From Bacillus pseudomycoides (lineage in GTDB: Bacteria > Bacillota > Bacilli > Bacillales > Bacillaceae_G): DNA of 64,000 nucleotides. Positions 1 to 8,625 of the stretch are shown piece by piece; within the stretch, counting starts at the first letter, position 1; each line of letters begins with the position of its first letter. The notes beneath the pieces are model-generated. The model had not been told where the DNA came from, ran no database searches, and saw nothing but the letters and a program-made list of their open reading frames with translations. The DNA lies in the NCBI RefSeq assembly GCF_022811845.1, contig NZ_CP064266.1, forward strand, positions 1,178,001 to 1,242,000, written 5' to 3'. Made by a program: the position numbers and the translations under genes.

Positions 1-704
1 TCGCTGCTCATCACAACTTCTCTCGTTAAGAAATGCCCTCCAACTGAAGGTAAAATAACAAGTCCATATGTTGTTGCTGAAACAAGCTGACGAATTTGGA
101 GTGCCTCTTCTGGAGATACTTCTTCATCTTTCATACCGTACGCACAGATAACACATTCTAGGCCCCAGCCAACGATACAAATCAGGACGAAAATAAATCC
201 TAACATATAATTTTCTGTTGCAAAACCATCGCCTGTAAATCCAAGTACAATAATAAATGTAATACTAATGACAAGTCCAAGCCAATTCCATGAACGAAGA
301 CGATCTTTCAAAAACACAAATGCAAAAAACGCACCAACTGCTGGATATACTGCTGAAATCGCCGCTGTATAAGAAGCCCCGATATACTTTACAGCTAATA
401 CATAAAACGTCATCCCAATCGGTCCACCCATAAGTGCCCCTAACATAACAAACCGTCCACTTCTCGTTTTCAGCTTAGAAAGGGCCGTTTTCAATTGACC
501 CTTGATCGCCATATAAAGCATCATCCATAACGTTGACATAAAGTCGTGTAAAAACGTACTAACTAAAGGAGCAAGAAACACAACCTGTTCTGTTGCTAAC
601 ATAAGTTGTGAAGATAAGATAATTCCAATCAATACCGTATCTACAGCCCAAGCAAAACCAGAAAAGATCCCATAAAATATGCCTTTACTTTGCACTTTTC
701 TCAT
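1..704 (-). CDS. LicB-like DMT/EamA family permease (3' end outside window)
   Basis: Reading leftward from the ATG at 704, the frame stays open to the window edge for about 234 codons. The protein begins MRKVQSKGIFYGIF and is a series of hydrophobic helices joined by short basic loops, including AVYPAVGAFFAFVFLKDRL, which is typical of EamA drug/metabolite transporters. A GGGGGA ribosome site lies just upstream, 13 bases after the stop of the LicC/LicA fusion gene, so the two are cotranscribed. In phosphocholine loci LicB of this family imports choline, and the neighbours (nucleotidyltransferase/kinase fusion and LicD) support that role by inference. The sequence alone does not prove the substrate. 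The C-terminus is not in the window. Confidence 0.85.
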   Translation of the reverse strand, partial: MRKVQSKGIFYGIFSGFAWAVDTVLIGIILSSQLMLATEQVVFLAPLVSTFLHDFMSTLWMMLYMAIKGQLKTALSKLKTRSGRFVMLGALMGGPIGMTFYVLAVKYIGASYTAAISAVYPAVGAFFAFVFLKDRLRSWNWLGLVISITFIIVLGFTGDGFATENYMLGFIFVLICIVGWGLECVICAYGMKDEEVSPEEALQIRQLVSATTYGLVILPSVGGHFLTREVVMSS

Positions 705-717
705 CGTATATCCCCCA

Positions 718-2565
718 TTATAACTCTAAGAAGAGCTGTAAATTTCCCTTCGCACGATTGTAACGATCTATTCCATATGTTCCAAAATCGCTTCCTGCCT
801 GTTCTTTAATCTTTGTCCAAATACTCCATAAGAAATCCTGGAAAATCTTATTCATTAATATTCTTCTCTGATAAGACTCGCCTGCTTCCTCGTTAAAGTA
901 ATAAGATAAGAATAACTCTTCCTCTTCTGAAGAAAAATCGCACTCTAAACTATGTGCTGCAATGTCCCACATCGGATCATTCATGCCGCCATATTCCCAG
1001 TCGATTAAATATATTTTGTCTTCTCCACTCTTAACAAAGTTTTCAGGAACCGTATCATTATGACAAGGCGTAAGCATAACATCCATTACCTCATATATAT
1101 CCTTTAATCGCATTACTTTGTTCTTCACTTCTGCATAATCATCAAAGTTAGAACCGTTTACCTTCTTTAATAGCCCTTCATAATGCTCTATTTTTTCAAA
1201 CACATTGAAGGTATTATTCATCTTAGCACCCGAACTGTGTAATTCCTTTAATATATTTGCGGTTAACTTCATATTGTCGCTACGTTTTGCCGTTTTCGGA
1301 TTTAATGTTTCTGCATTTGGAATTAACTCTGCTAATTTCACACCTGTTTCTTCATTAAAGTATAAAAGTTCAGCATCAATTCCTAACTCACTTGCTAAAT
1401 TAGCCGTTTCCATTTCATCACGGCGGCTAATCATCTCTTCCGTACCGCTTCCTGGAATACGTAGCACATATTCTGATGTCCCAACACTTACTTTGAAATT
1501 CGTATTCGTCATGCCACCAAATGGCTGAATGTCTGTAATTTCATCTTTTGAAATAGAAAGTGCTTCTGAAACATATTTTTTAATTTGTCGTTCTTTAAAC
1601 TCCGCTTCTTTTTTCACTAAGCGAGGATAGATTTTATTTTTCACCACTTCATATTGCTTTGGTGTATCAATCTCTGCCCATACAACATCTGCTAACTTTG
1701 CATAGCCAACATCGTACAACCTTGCAGCATCGAGAAGTAAATATTCATAGTTCACATATGGATTTTGATTATGGCGGAATGTCGCTAACATATTCATGAA
1801 CACGTCATACGAAATTTTAGAAATCCCAACCATCTCACCATCAATACGATTTAACTGATGAATGTCTTTTGAAATTTTATAAAGATAGCCATCTTGAATC
1901 TCAACAAACGCTTCATCACCAGACCCGCTCTCATTTGTAATTAATACACAGTCCGGTTCTGGATGTTGTAACACTTGTACAAGTGCCTTCTCTTCTATTA
2001 AAATATCATCTTCAATTAATAAGAAATCATCTGTAATATGCTCCTGAACCGCTGCTAGCGATGCCATTGATCCCGTCCACTTATATTTTGGATTTTCGAC
2101 AAAGTGCACATTATGACGCCCTGTCCAACCTTCAAACTGCTCCTTCTTGTAACCAACAACTACGACGATCTTTTCAATCCCATTATTTTTAAGAATTTCT
2201 AAACTACGATCTAACAAAAGCTTTTCTCCAACCGTTAACAAACCAGACGGCTTCCCAAACTCCTGACGCTTCCCAGCCGCAAGAACAACAGCTTGCGTCA
2301 CTTTCTTACTCTCTTTGCGATGAACTCTAAGCTTCTTTCCTTGATAAGCTGCTAGTTCCTGCCTCATATATTCAAAGCCTTTCTTATACAAATAATAATT
2401 CATGTATTTTCCTGACTTTTCGCTATAGATATATTGATTCTTCGTTAAATCATTCATAATATAATTCACTTTACCAACAGATATATTGCAGTGCTCCGCA
2501 ATCTTTTTCTGGTTCATCTGTGGATTTTGATTGATAACCTCTAATATATTTAATACTTGTTGCAT
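718..2565 (-). CDS. Fusion of winged-helix, LicC-type cytidylyltransferase and LicA-type choline kinase
   Basis: A 615-residue protein with three parts. Residues 1-75 form a small helix-turn-helix (QKKIAEHCNISVGKVNYIM). Residues about 92-320 are a nucleotidyltransferase with the signature VVLAAGKRQEFGKP. Residues about 340-615 are an APH/choline-kinase fold with the Brenner-type HNDTVPENF and the metal-binding LIDWEYGGMND. By family knowledge it would phosphorylate choline and activate it to CDP-choline, here in one polypeptide. An upstream in-frame ATG at 2580 exists, but the strong GGAGGGG ribosome site lies between it and the ATG at 2565, with six bases of spacing, so 2565 is chosen. It is followed by the LicB-like permease and is divergent from licD. 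The N-terminal domain could be regulatory; its target is unknown. Confidence 0.88.
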   Translation of the reverse strand: MQQVLNILEVINQNPQMNQKKIAEHCNISVGKVNYIMNDLTKNQYIYSEKSGKYMNYYLYKKGFEYMRQELAAYQGKKLRVHRKESKKVTQAVVLAAGKRQEFGKPSGLLTVGEKLLLDRSLEILKNNGIEKIVVVVGYKKEQFEGWTGRHNVHFVENPKYKWTGSMASLAAVQEHITDDFLLIEDDILIEEKALVQVLQHPEPDCVLITNESGSGDEAFVEIQDGYLYKISKDIHQLNRIDGEMVGISKISYDVFMNMLATFRHNQNPYVNYEYLLLDAARLYDVGYAKLADVVWAEIDTPKQYEVVKNKIYPRLVKKEAEFKERQIKKYVSEALSISKDEITDIQPFGGMTNTNFKVSVGTSEYVLRIPGSGTEEMISRRDEMETANLASELGIDAELLYFNEETGVKLAELIPNAETLNPKTAKRSDNMKLTANILKELHSSGAKMNNTFNVFEKIEHYEGLLKKVNGSNFDDYAEVKNKVMRLKDIYEVMDVMLTPCHNDTVPENFVKSGEDKIYLIDWEYGGMNDPMWDIAAHSLECDFSSEEEELFLSYYFNEEAGESYQRRILMNKIFQDFLWSIWTKIKEQAGSDFGTYGIDRYNRAKGNLQLFLEL

Positions 2566-2617
2566 AGAGCTCCCCTCCATAACTCAATTCATCCGTTCAT
2601 TTTTTGAACATGTCGTT

Positions 2618-2646
2618 ATTTTATCACTTATAGGCGCTAACGTAAA
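2618..2646 (-). promoter_or_regulatory. Candidate sigma-A promoter of the licCA-licB operon
   Basis: On the minus strand a TTTACG -35 (2641-2646) is followed after 17 bases by a TAAAAT -10 (2618-2623), about 50 bases upstream of the chosen start at 2565. It is a match by eye only. Confidence 0.38.
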
Positions 2647-2754
2647 TATTTTGTAAACTTAATGTGTACTTTGTAAAGAGCATCCATTATAAATCATATT
2701 TTAAAAAAACAGCATCAATAAAAGGATAAGAGACAATATATAAAAGTACCGTAG

Positions 2755-2784
2755 TTGCGTGCCAATTTATCACTGATGTATACT
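2755..2784 (+). promoter_or_regulatory. Candidate sigma-A promoter of licD
   Basis: TTGCGT (2755-2760), an 18-base spacer and TATACT (2779-2784) lie about 80 bases upstream of the licD start. The licCA and licD promoters therefore diverge inside one 300-base gap. Match by eye only. Confidence 0.4.
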
Positions 2785-2867
2785 TAAATTTATGATTGCA
2801 ATCTCTTTCCATGCAATCTAAAACGTTAAAATTTGTTGTATTGATTAGAACAATGGAGGAATTTATT

Positions 2868-3629
2868 TTGAATCCAAGACATTTAACACCCTTAGAACAA
2901 GCTCAAAAAGTAATGCTGCATATGCTCATAGCGATTCATAAGATTTGTAAAGAACATGATATTAAATTTTGGATTACAGACGGTACTTTACTAGGGTCTG
3001 TTAGACATAAAGGATTTATCCCTTGGGATGACGATGCAGATCTTGCTATGCTAAGAGAAGACTACGAGAAATTTTTGCGCATTATTCCAAACCATTTACC
3101 AAAGCCATATAAACTAGAAACAGAAAAAGTAAACACACACGGCAAACATAACTGGACAAAAATTCTCTACTTAGATGACTTTGAATGGGAAGAAAGCGAT
3201 GGTACACACAGAAAAGGAATATCAATTGATATTTTCCCATTTGACTACGTTCCTGAATCAGCAACGGCGTTAGAAAAAATTGTACGCAAACTTGCCGCAA
3301 TCAATTATCCTTCGCAAATCAATGGCCCTGCAGATATAGCAAGAAGACTACTAAACAAATCAAAATTCTTTAAATTATATGCAAAAGGCCGTAAAAAAAC
3401 AGACGCGGTAACGTATGGACTGGAAACTGGCTATTACAGATGGCATAACTTTGAGCTTAGTGAAATCTTCCCGTTAAAAGAGGGCATTTTCGATGGACAC
3501 ATGTTCCCTGTTCCAAACAATGCAGACAGCTACTTATCAGGAATGTATGGAGACTACATGCAAATACCAGAAGAAAGCAAACAAAAAGCTCATATGCAAA
3601 ATTTAAAAGTGACAAAGCAACACGTATAA
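2868..3629 (+). CDS. licD: LicD-family phosphocholine (phosphotransfer) enzyme
   Basis: A 253-residue protein with the LicD core at residues 38-62: TDGTLLGSVRHKGF followed by IPWDDDADLAM, whose acidic residues bind metal in this nucleotidyltransferase-fold family. LicD proteins transfer phosphocholine from CDP-choline to surface glycans, and the divergent licC/licA fusion would supply that donor. The open frame extends upstream to an ATG at 2796, but that start lacks a ribosome site. A clear GGAGGA (2855-2860) sits seven bases before an in-frame TTG at 2868, so that start is used. It is the only substantial gene in the window on the plus strand. A hairpin terminator follows at 3647-3673. Confidence 0.87.
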   Translation: MNPRHLTPLEQAQKVMLHMLIAIHKICKEHDIKFWITDGTLLGSVRHKGFIPWDDDADLAMLREDYEKFLRIIPNHLPKPYKLETEKVNTHGKHNWTKILYLDDFEWEESDGTHRKGISIDIFPFDYVPESATALEKIVRKLAAINYPSQINGPADIARRLLNKSKFFKLYAKGRKKTDAVTYGLETGYYRWHNFELSEIFPLKEGIFDGHMFPVPNNADSYLSGMYGDYMQIPEESKQKAHMQNLKVTKQHV

Positions 3630-3646
3630 GATTTGGACAAAAATAA

Positions 3647-3673
3647 GGCGCTACGTAAAGGATACGTAGCGCC
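3647..3673 (+). terminator. Terminator of licD
   Basis: A perfect 10-base stem (GGCGCTACGT / ACGTAGCGCC) with a 7-base loop lies 18 bases after the licD stop and is followed by a T-rich stretch (TATTATTTA). Confidence 0.78.
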
Positions 3674-3846
3674 TATTATTTACTATATAAATACAAATTG
3701 AAAAACCGACATAAACCCTTCTTTTTAGGTGGGAGAGACATAGAAGCAGTCAGACTCTTTTCCTGCCCCATGCCAAGGCAAAACAGAAGGAGATAACGAG
3801 TTCAGATCACCTTTTGCTGTTCTTAGCAGCTTATATATGAAACATC

Positions 3847-3885
3847 AAAAAAAGCCTACTGTCCCATTACAGGATCATTAGGCTT
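3847..3885 (-). terminator. Terminator of tagU
   Basis: On the minus strand, AAGCCTA pairs with TAGGCTT around an inner CTGT/ACAG helix, followed by a run of T. It sits 19 bases after the tagU stop. The roughly 170 bases between this and the licD terminator hold no gene I can support. Confidence 0.72.
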
Positions 3886-3903
3886 ATTCCTTATACTCAA
3901 CTA

Positions 3904-4812
3904 CTATTTTGTTAACTCTAAATGAGCTTTTAATTTATTAGACAAGTCTTGACGATCTTTCTCTGGTACGAAATAGTACCAAATACCATCTTGTTTATGG
4001 CCATCGCCAGGAATTTGAATGTCCTCTTTCTTATTCATCGCAGCTTTATAGTTGCTTTGCAGATCCCACATTTGATCTTGGGTTAAATTTGTTTTCACGT
4101 TTTTCCCAACCGCGTCTAACATACTACCCATTTTTGTAATGGAAGAGATGTTTGCACCTTTACTAATAACAGCTTCAAGCACCTGACGCTGACGCATTTG
4201 ACGACCGAAATCACCACGTGCATCTTGTTTACGCATACGTGTATACTTAAGAGCCTGCTCGCCATTTAAGTGAATATTCCCTTTCTCAAATGACATGCCT
4301 TCAAGTGTAAATGCTAAATCATTATACACATCAACTCCGCCAACAGCGTCAACAATATCCTTAAAGCCTTCCATATTTACTTCAATATAATAATCAACCG
4401 GTACATCTAAAAAATTCTCCACCGTATTCACAGACATATCAATTCCGCCAAATGCATACGCATGATTAATTTTATCTTTCTTTCCCTTACCAACAATCTC
4501 CGTATACGTATCACGAGGAATACTTACCATCTTCATGGAACCTTCCTTCGGATTTAACGTTAACAACATAATCGAATCCGAACGCCCTTTATCTCCCCCG
4601 CGCTCATCTGCCCCTAACAATAAGATAGAAACGGGTTGTTTATTACTAACCTTAACATCTGTAGGTCGTTTCGTCGAATGATCTCGCTCAAGTGGCGTAT
4701 GTACCTTATTTATTGTACCCGTAACAGATGAGTACATATAGTACGCATAACCGCCTCCTGCCAGTAGAAGAACAACAATAATACCAAGTATCCAAAACAG
4801 AACCTTCTTCAT
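3904..4812 (-). CDS. tagU: LytR-CpsA-Psr (LCP) family glycopolymer transferase, TagU-like
   Basis: A 302-residue protein with a single N-terminal membrane anchor (about residues 6-26) and an extracellular LCP domain from about residue 60. It shows the family motifs ILLLGADERGG, GRSDSIMLLTL, VSIPRDTYTEI and TRMRKQDARGDFGRQ, whose arginines and aspartates bind the polyprenyl pyrophosphate head group. LCP enzymes move polymers from undecaprenyl carriers onto peptidoglycan. Its place next to two polysaccharide clusters and a teichoic-acid operon suggests that one of these is the substrate, which is inference. An AAAGG ribosome site precedes the start. It is a single gene, with terminators before and after. 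Confidence 0.9.
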   Translation of the reverse strand: MKKVLFWILGIIVVLLLAGGGYAYYMYSSVTGTINKVHTPLERDHSTKRPTDVKVSNKQPVSILLLGADERGGDKGRSDSIMLLTLNPKEGSMKMVSIPRDTYTEIVGKGKKDKINHAYAFGGIDMSVNTVENFLDVPVDYYIEVNMEGFKDIVDAVGGVDVYNDLAFTLEGMSFEKGNIHLNGEQALKYTRMRKQDARGDFGRQMRQRQVLEAVISKGANISSITKMGSMLDAVGKNVKTNLTQDQMWDLQSNYKAAMNKKEDIQIPGDGHKQDGIWYYFVPEKDRQDLSNKLKAHLELTK

Positions 4813-4960
4813 TATGTAACCTTCTTTCTTGAATTAGCTTTATAGATTTTTCAGGAATAAAGTACCACACTCATTATACATGGGATTAGTTTCTATATCC
4901 AAATTATTCTATAAGTTCATACATATATATTTTCTCATTAGATCCCTTACCTATACACAA

Positions 4961-5002
4961 AAAAGCCTCGTCTTATCTAACATAGAATAAGACGAGGCTT
5001 TT
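4961..5002 (-). terminator. Strong terminator of galE
   Basis: A 16-base perfect stem (AAAAGCCTCGTCTTAT with its complement) and a 10-base loop, with A and T runs on the two sides, so it can work in both directions. It lies about 70 bases after the galE stop. Confidence 0.87.
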
Positions 5003-5072
5003 TACATTACCACTTCAAAACAATTGATTATATGTCTAGTAAATCATAGAGAAAGCATTTACAAAATCATAT

Positions 5073-6101
5073 TCATTTCATACATTCTACTTCTTGGTAG
5101 CCATTCTTATTATTCGACTGCCATTTCCATGAGTCCGCACACATTTCTTCAAGCCCACGCTTTGCTTCCCATCCTAGCTCACGTTTTGCTTTAGATGCAT
5201 CTGCAAAACATACAGCAACGTCCCCAGGTCTGCGCTCTGTAATTTTATATGGAACTGCCTTTCCTGAAACTTTCTCAAATGCTTGTACCATCTCTAGCAC
5301 ACTATAACCAGTACCTGTACCAAGATTATACGCATCCACTCCTGTTGTATGTAGTACTTTTTCAAGAGCCCTCACATGTCCATTCGCAAGATCAACAACG
5401 TGAATATAATCACGGACACCTGTACCATCTTTTGTTGGATAATCGTTTCCAAATACACTTAGTTCTTTTAACTTACCAACTGCTACTTGCGTTACATATG
5501 GCATTAAGTTGTTCGGAATTCCATTTGGATCTTCTCCAATACGTCCACTTTCATGTGCACCAAATGGATTGAAGTAACGAAGTAATGCAATGCTCCACTC
5601 TGAATCAGCTACAGCTACGTCACGCATAATTTGTTCGATCATCAACTTTGTTTGACCGTACGGGTTTGTTGCATTTAAAGGAAATTCTTCTGTAATTGGT
5701 GATGTCTCAGGAATACCATACACCGTTGCTGACGAGCTAAAGATCATTTTCTTCACATTATGTTTCTGCATAACATCGCATAATACCAATGTACTTGTAA
5801 TGTTGTTGTGATAATACTTAAGCGGGATAGCTACTGACTCACCCACCGCTTTGAAACCTGCGAAATGAATTACGGCTTCAATTGCATTCTCTTTAAAAAT
5901 CGTATCAATTGCTTCGCGGTTCAAAAGGTCTTCTTTATAGAAATTAAATTGTTTTCCCGTTATTTCTCTTACTCGATTTAACGATTCTACTGAACTATTA
6001 GAAAGGTTATCAACGACTACGATTTCATAACCTTTATTTAACAATTCTACACATGTATGACTACCAATATATCCTGCTCCGCCTGTTACAAGTATTTTCA
6101 T
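5073..6101 (-). CDS. galE: UDP-glucose 4-epimerase
   Basis: A 342-residue short-chain dehydrogenase of the extended type. The NAD-binding TGGAGYIGSH is at residues 6-15, the SSSATVYG strand at about 122-129, and the catalytic Tyr148/Lys152 in YGQTK. It interconverts UDP-glucose and UDP-galactose, supplying UDP-galactose to the polysaccharide genes. A GAGGAGG site precedes the ATG. It stands downstream of ugd, separated by a hairpin and an AT-rich stretch holding a 9+2+9 inverted repeat, so it may have its own promoter. Confidence 0.95.
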   Translation of the reverse strand: MKILVTGGAGYIGSHTCVELLNKGYEIVVVDNLSNSSVESLNRVREITGKQFNFYKEDLLNREAIDTIFKENAIEAVIHFAGFKAVGESVAIPLKYYHNNITSTLVLCDVMQKHNVKKMIFSSSATVYGIPETSPITEEFPLNATNPYGQTKLMIEQIMRDVAVADSEWSIALLRYFNPFGAHESGRIGEDPNGIPNNLMPYVTQVAVGKLKELSVFGNDYPTKDGTGVRDYIHVVDLANGHVRALEKVLHTTGVDAYNLGTGTGYSVLEMVQAFEKVSGKAVPYKITERRPGDVAVCFADASKAKRELGWEAKRGLEEMCADSWKWQSNNKNGYQEVECMK

Positions 6102-6196
6102 GATATTATAACCTCCTCATATTTTCTTTGCTAGTATTACATTGATTAGCCCCTATACTCCCCTTTTAACACCCATATACTAATAATACTATTTAT

Positions 6197-6216
6197 CTTA
6201 TTATATTTATAATAAG
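6197..6216. repeat. Inverted repeat in the galE upstream region
   Basis: CTTATTATA, two bases, then its exact complement. It contains -10-like TATAAT text and lies about 100 bases upstream of galE. It could be an operator or simply AT-rich sequence. Confidence 0.3.
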
Positions 6217-6277
6217 TATTTTTCATATAATGTACCTATTATTATATAATAAAAAATATATGTATAAAATATAAACA

Positions 6278-6307
6278 AACCCAACTACTACTAGGAGTAA
6301 TTGGGTT
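6278..6307 (-). terminator. Terminator of ugd
   Basis: On the minus strand AACCCAATTACT pairs imperfectly with AGTAGTTGGGTT and is followed by a T-rich tail. It lies about 75 bases after the ugd stop. Confidence 0.62.
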
Positions 6308-6382
6308 CCTGAAAATTCCTTTTTCTCCAAGACAAGATGCTTTTTACAATTGATTATCCTACCTAATTTAGAGTAACTTCTA

Positions 6383-7705
6383 TTACAAAAGAATTTTCTC
6401 ACGAATAACTGGTGGCCGTCCCACAGAATAATAGTCTACAGAAAATTTCTGAACATGTTCTAAACCGTGACAATTACGCCCATCAAAAATAATTGGTTCT
6501 TTCATTAACTCAATATATTTCTCAAGTGGAAATGTTTTTATATCCTCCCATTCTGTGACAATTAGGGTTGCATCAGCTTTTTCAACGGCTTCTTCAACTG
6601 AATTAACATATTCCACTTCACTTGGCAATAACTTTTTAGCATTTTCAGTAGCAATTGGATCATAAGCTACAACTTGGGTACCTAATTGTACCAACTCCCT
6701 AGCAATAACAATAGATGCGGCTTCTCGCATATCATCTGTATTTGGTTTGAATGCTAATCCAAGCATTGCAACACGCTTACCATTCATCTGCCCTAGTACG
6801 TTTTTTACTTTTTCTACAAGAGAAGCCTGTTGGTCATTATTAACATTAATAACGGATTTTAACAAAACGAAGTCGTGCTCTACATTACCTGCAATTTGTA
6901 TCAAAGCATTAGTATCTTTTGGGAAGCAAGAACCTCCATACCCAATACCTGCTTTTAAAAATTGTGTACCAATACGTTTATCTAACCCCATACCATTTGC
7001 TACCTGTTCTACATCCGCGCCTATTTTTTCACAAATATTAGCAATTTCATTAATAAAACTAATCTTTGTAGCTAAAAAAGCATTGGACGCATATTTAATC
7101 ATTTCCGAACTTCTAATTGTGGTTTTAAAAACTGGAACATTAAAAGGCTTATTTAATTCTGCCATAATATCTGCTGTCTTTGCATCGTCAGCTCCAATAA
7201 CAATTCGATCACCATAAAAACTATCATAAATTGCTGAACCTTCTCTTAAAAATTCTGGATTTGATACCATACTAACCTTTACGTCAGCTTTTAGATTTTC
7301 GTGAATTAAATTTTTCACATAATCGTTTGTACCTACTGGTACTGTACTTTTAATTACTACAATTGCATCTTTTGTAAGATTATGAGCAATATCTAGTGCT
7401 ACTTGCTCTATATATTGTAAATTAGCTGAACCATCTTCCTTTTGCGGTGTACCTACTGCAATATAGATAACATCTGCTTCTGCAATTCTTAACTTACAAT
7501 TTGTTGTAAATAAAAGTCGATCTTCTTTAATATTCTTAATCATTAATTCATCTAAGCCAGGTTCGTATATTGGTGAAATACCTTGTTTCATTTTTATAAC
7601 TTTATTTTCATCAATATCGATACATGTTACACGATGTCCAATATCTGATAAACATACTCCTGTTACTAATCCTACATAACCTGTACCAAAAATAGCTATA
7701 TTCAT
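6383..7705 (-). CDS. ugd: UDP-glucose 6-dehydrogenase
   Basis: A 440-residue enzyme of the UDP-glucose/GDP-mannose dehydrogenase family. It has an N-terminal Rossmann GTGYVG at residues 7-12, the NPEFLREG substrate loop at about 149-156, and catalytic Cys260 in GYGGSCFPKD. It oxidises UDP-glucose to UDP-glucuronic acid, so at least one polymer here probably contains uronic acid. A GGAGGATATAAG site sets the start. An intrinsic terminator lies directly upstream (7738-7766), so expression needs readthrough from the cluster or a promoter I could not identify. Confidence 0.95.
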   Translation of the reverse strand: MNIAIFGTGYVGLVTGVCLSDIGHRVTCIDIDENKVIKMKQGISPIYEPGLDELMIKNIKEDRLLFTTNCKLRIAEADVIYIAVGTPQKEDGSANLQYIEQVALDIAHNLTKDAIVVIKSTVPVGTNDYVKNLIHENLKADVKVSMVSNPEFLREGSAIYDSFYGDRIVIGADDAKTADIMAELNKPFNVPVFKTTIRSSEMIKYASNAFLATKISFINEIANICEKIGADVEQVANGMGLDKRIGTQFLKAGIGYGGSCFPKDTNALIQIAGNVEHDFVLLKSVINVNNDQQASLVEKVKNVLGQMNGKRVAMLGLAFKPNTDDMREAASIVIARELVQLGTQVVAYDPIATENAKKLLPSEVEYVNSVEEAVEKADATLIVTEWEDIKTFPLEKYIELMKEPIIFDGRNCHGLEHVQKFSVDYYSVGRPPVIREKILL

Positions 7706-7737
7706 CTTATATCCTCCTAAGTTATCAGTAATAAAAA

Positions 7738-7766
7738 AAGGTCTTTTATAATAAATAAAAGACCTT
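7738..7766 (-). terminator. Intrinsic terminator between the GT2 gene and ugd
   Basis: On the minus strand a perfect 12-base stem (AAGGTCTTTTAT and complement) with a 5-base loop is followed by seven T. It sits just after the GT2 stop, inside a run of same-strand sugar genes. Confidence 0.82.
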
Positions 7767-7774
7767 CTTAAAAC

Positions 7775-8557
7775 TTATTTAACAAAGTGCTTAATGGCAC
7801 CATTCAGTGCATAGTTTACAAAGCACCATGCAGATTTAGGAACACTTAATCCCTCTATCTCCCTATATAATTTCCAATTCATTTTAGCCATTTTAAATTT
7901 TTTGCTAGAAATAGAGTTTTCTACTTTCCGATATTTAGACAAAATTTCATCTAATCCATATGCATAATGTCCTTGCTTTAATATCTTCAACCATGTTGCA
8001 GTATCCTGACGTGTTCTAATATTAGGCATTTGTACCTTCCCTAATTTTTCAATATCAAGCATGACTGTTAGGCAACCTATTATTGTATTTTTTAATAATC
8101 CATTATAATCAATTTTTTCCGGCACATGTACTACCTTATCCGTAAGAATACCATCTTGATCCATAATTTGATAACTCGTAAATGAAAAAGCTATATCATT
8201 ATTCTGCATAAAAGCTAATTGCTTTTCTAGTTTTTCTGGTAACCATAGATCATCACTGTCTAGAAAAGCTATATATTTTCCTTTTGCATGGTTAATGCCA
8301 GTATTTCTAGCAATTGCAGCCCCACTATTTCTTTCTAGTTTTATTATTCTAATTCTTTTATCAAGTTTTTCTTGTTCTTCAACTATTCTAATTGTACTAT
8401 CAGAAGAACAATCGTCAATTATAATTATTTCCCATATTTTATATGTTTGTGCTCTTACAGAATTAATTGTATGTAATATAAATTTTTCTGCATTATAAGT
8501 AGGAATAATTATTGATACCAGTGAATTACCAGCTATTTCACCTCTATTATTCTCCAT
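7775..8557 (-). CDS. Family 2 glycosyltransferase
   Basis: A 260-residue GT-A enzyme. It has VSIIIPTYNAEKFI near residue 13, the nucleotide-binding DDCSSDST near 48, and the metal-binding FLDSDDLW near 98. There is no transmembrane segment apart from weak hydrophobicity at the C-terminus. It would add one sugar to a lipid-linked intermediate on the cytoplasmic face; donor and acceptor cannot be read from the sequence. A strong AAAGGAG site precedes the ATG. It is the last gene before the terminator at 7738-7766. Confidence 0.88.
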   Translation of the reverse strand: MENNRGEIAGNSLVSIIIPTYNAEKFILHTINSVRAQTYKIWEIIIIDDCSSDSTIRIVEEQEKLDKRIRIIKLERNSGAAIARNTGINHAKGKYIAFLDSDDLWLPEKLEKQLAFMQNNDIAFSFTSYQIMDQDGILTDKVVHVPEKIDYNGLLKNTIIGCLTVMLDIEKLGKVQMPNIRTRQDTATWLKILKQGHYAYGLDEILSKYRKVENSISSKKFKMAKMNWKLYREIEGLSVPKSAWCFVNYALNGAIKHFVK

Positions 8558-8625
8558 ATAAATTCTCCTTTAATAAATTCATCAATATATCCAATATTCT
8601 TAACGCTATACTCTATAAATGTATT

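Noticed and set aside
3674..3846. Possible small gene or repeat element between the licD and tagU terminators
   Set aside because: It is slightly GC-richer than its surroundings, but there is no start with a ribosome site and no inverted ends.
5249..5572. 107-residue plus-strand ORF inside galE
   Set aside because: It lies fully inside a highly conserved gene on the other strand, has no ribosome site and looks like no family. The same applies to the plus-strand frames inside ugd, galU and the glycosyltransferases.
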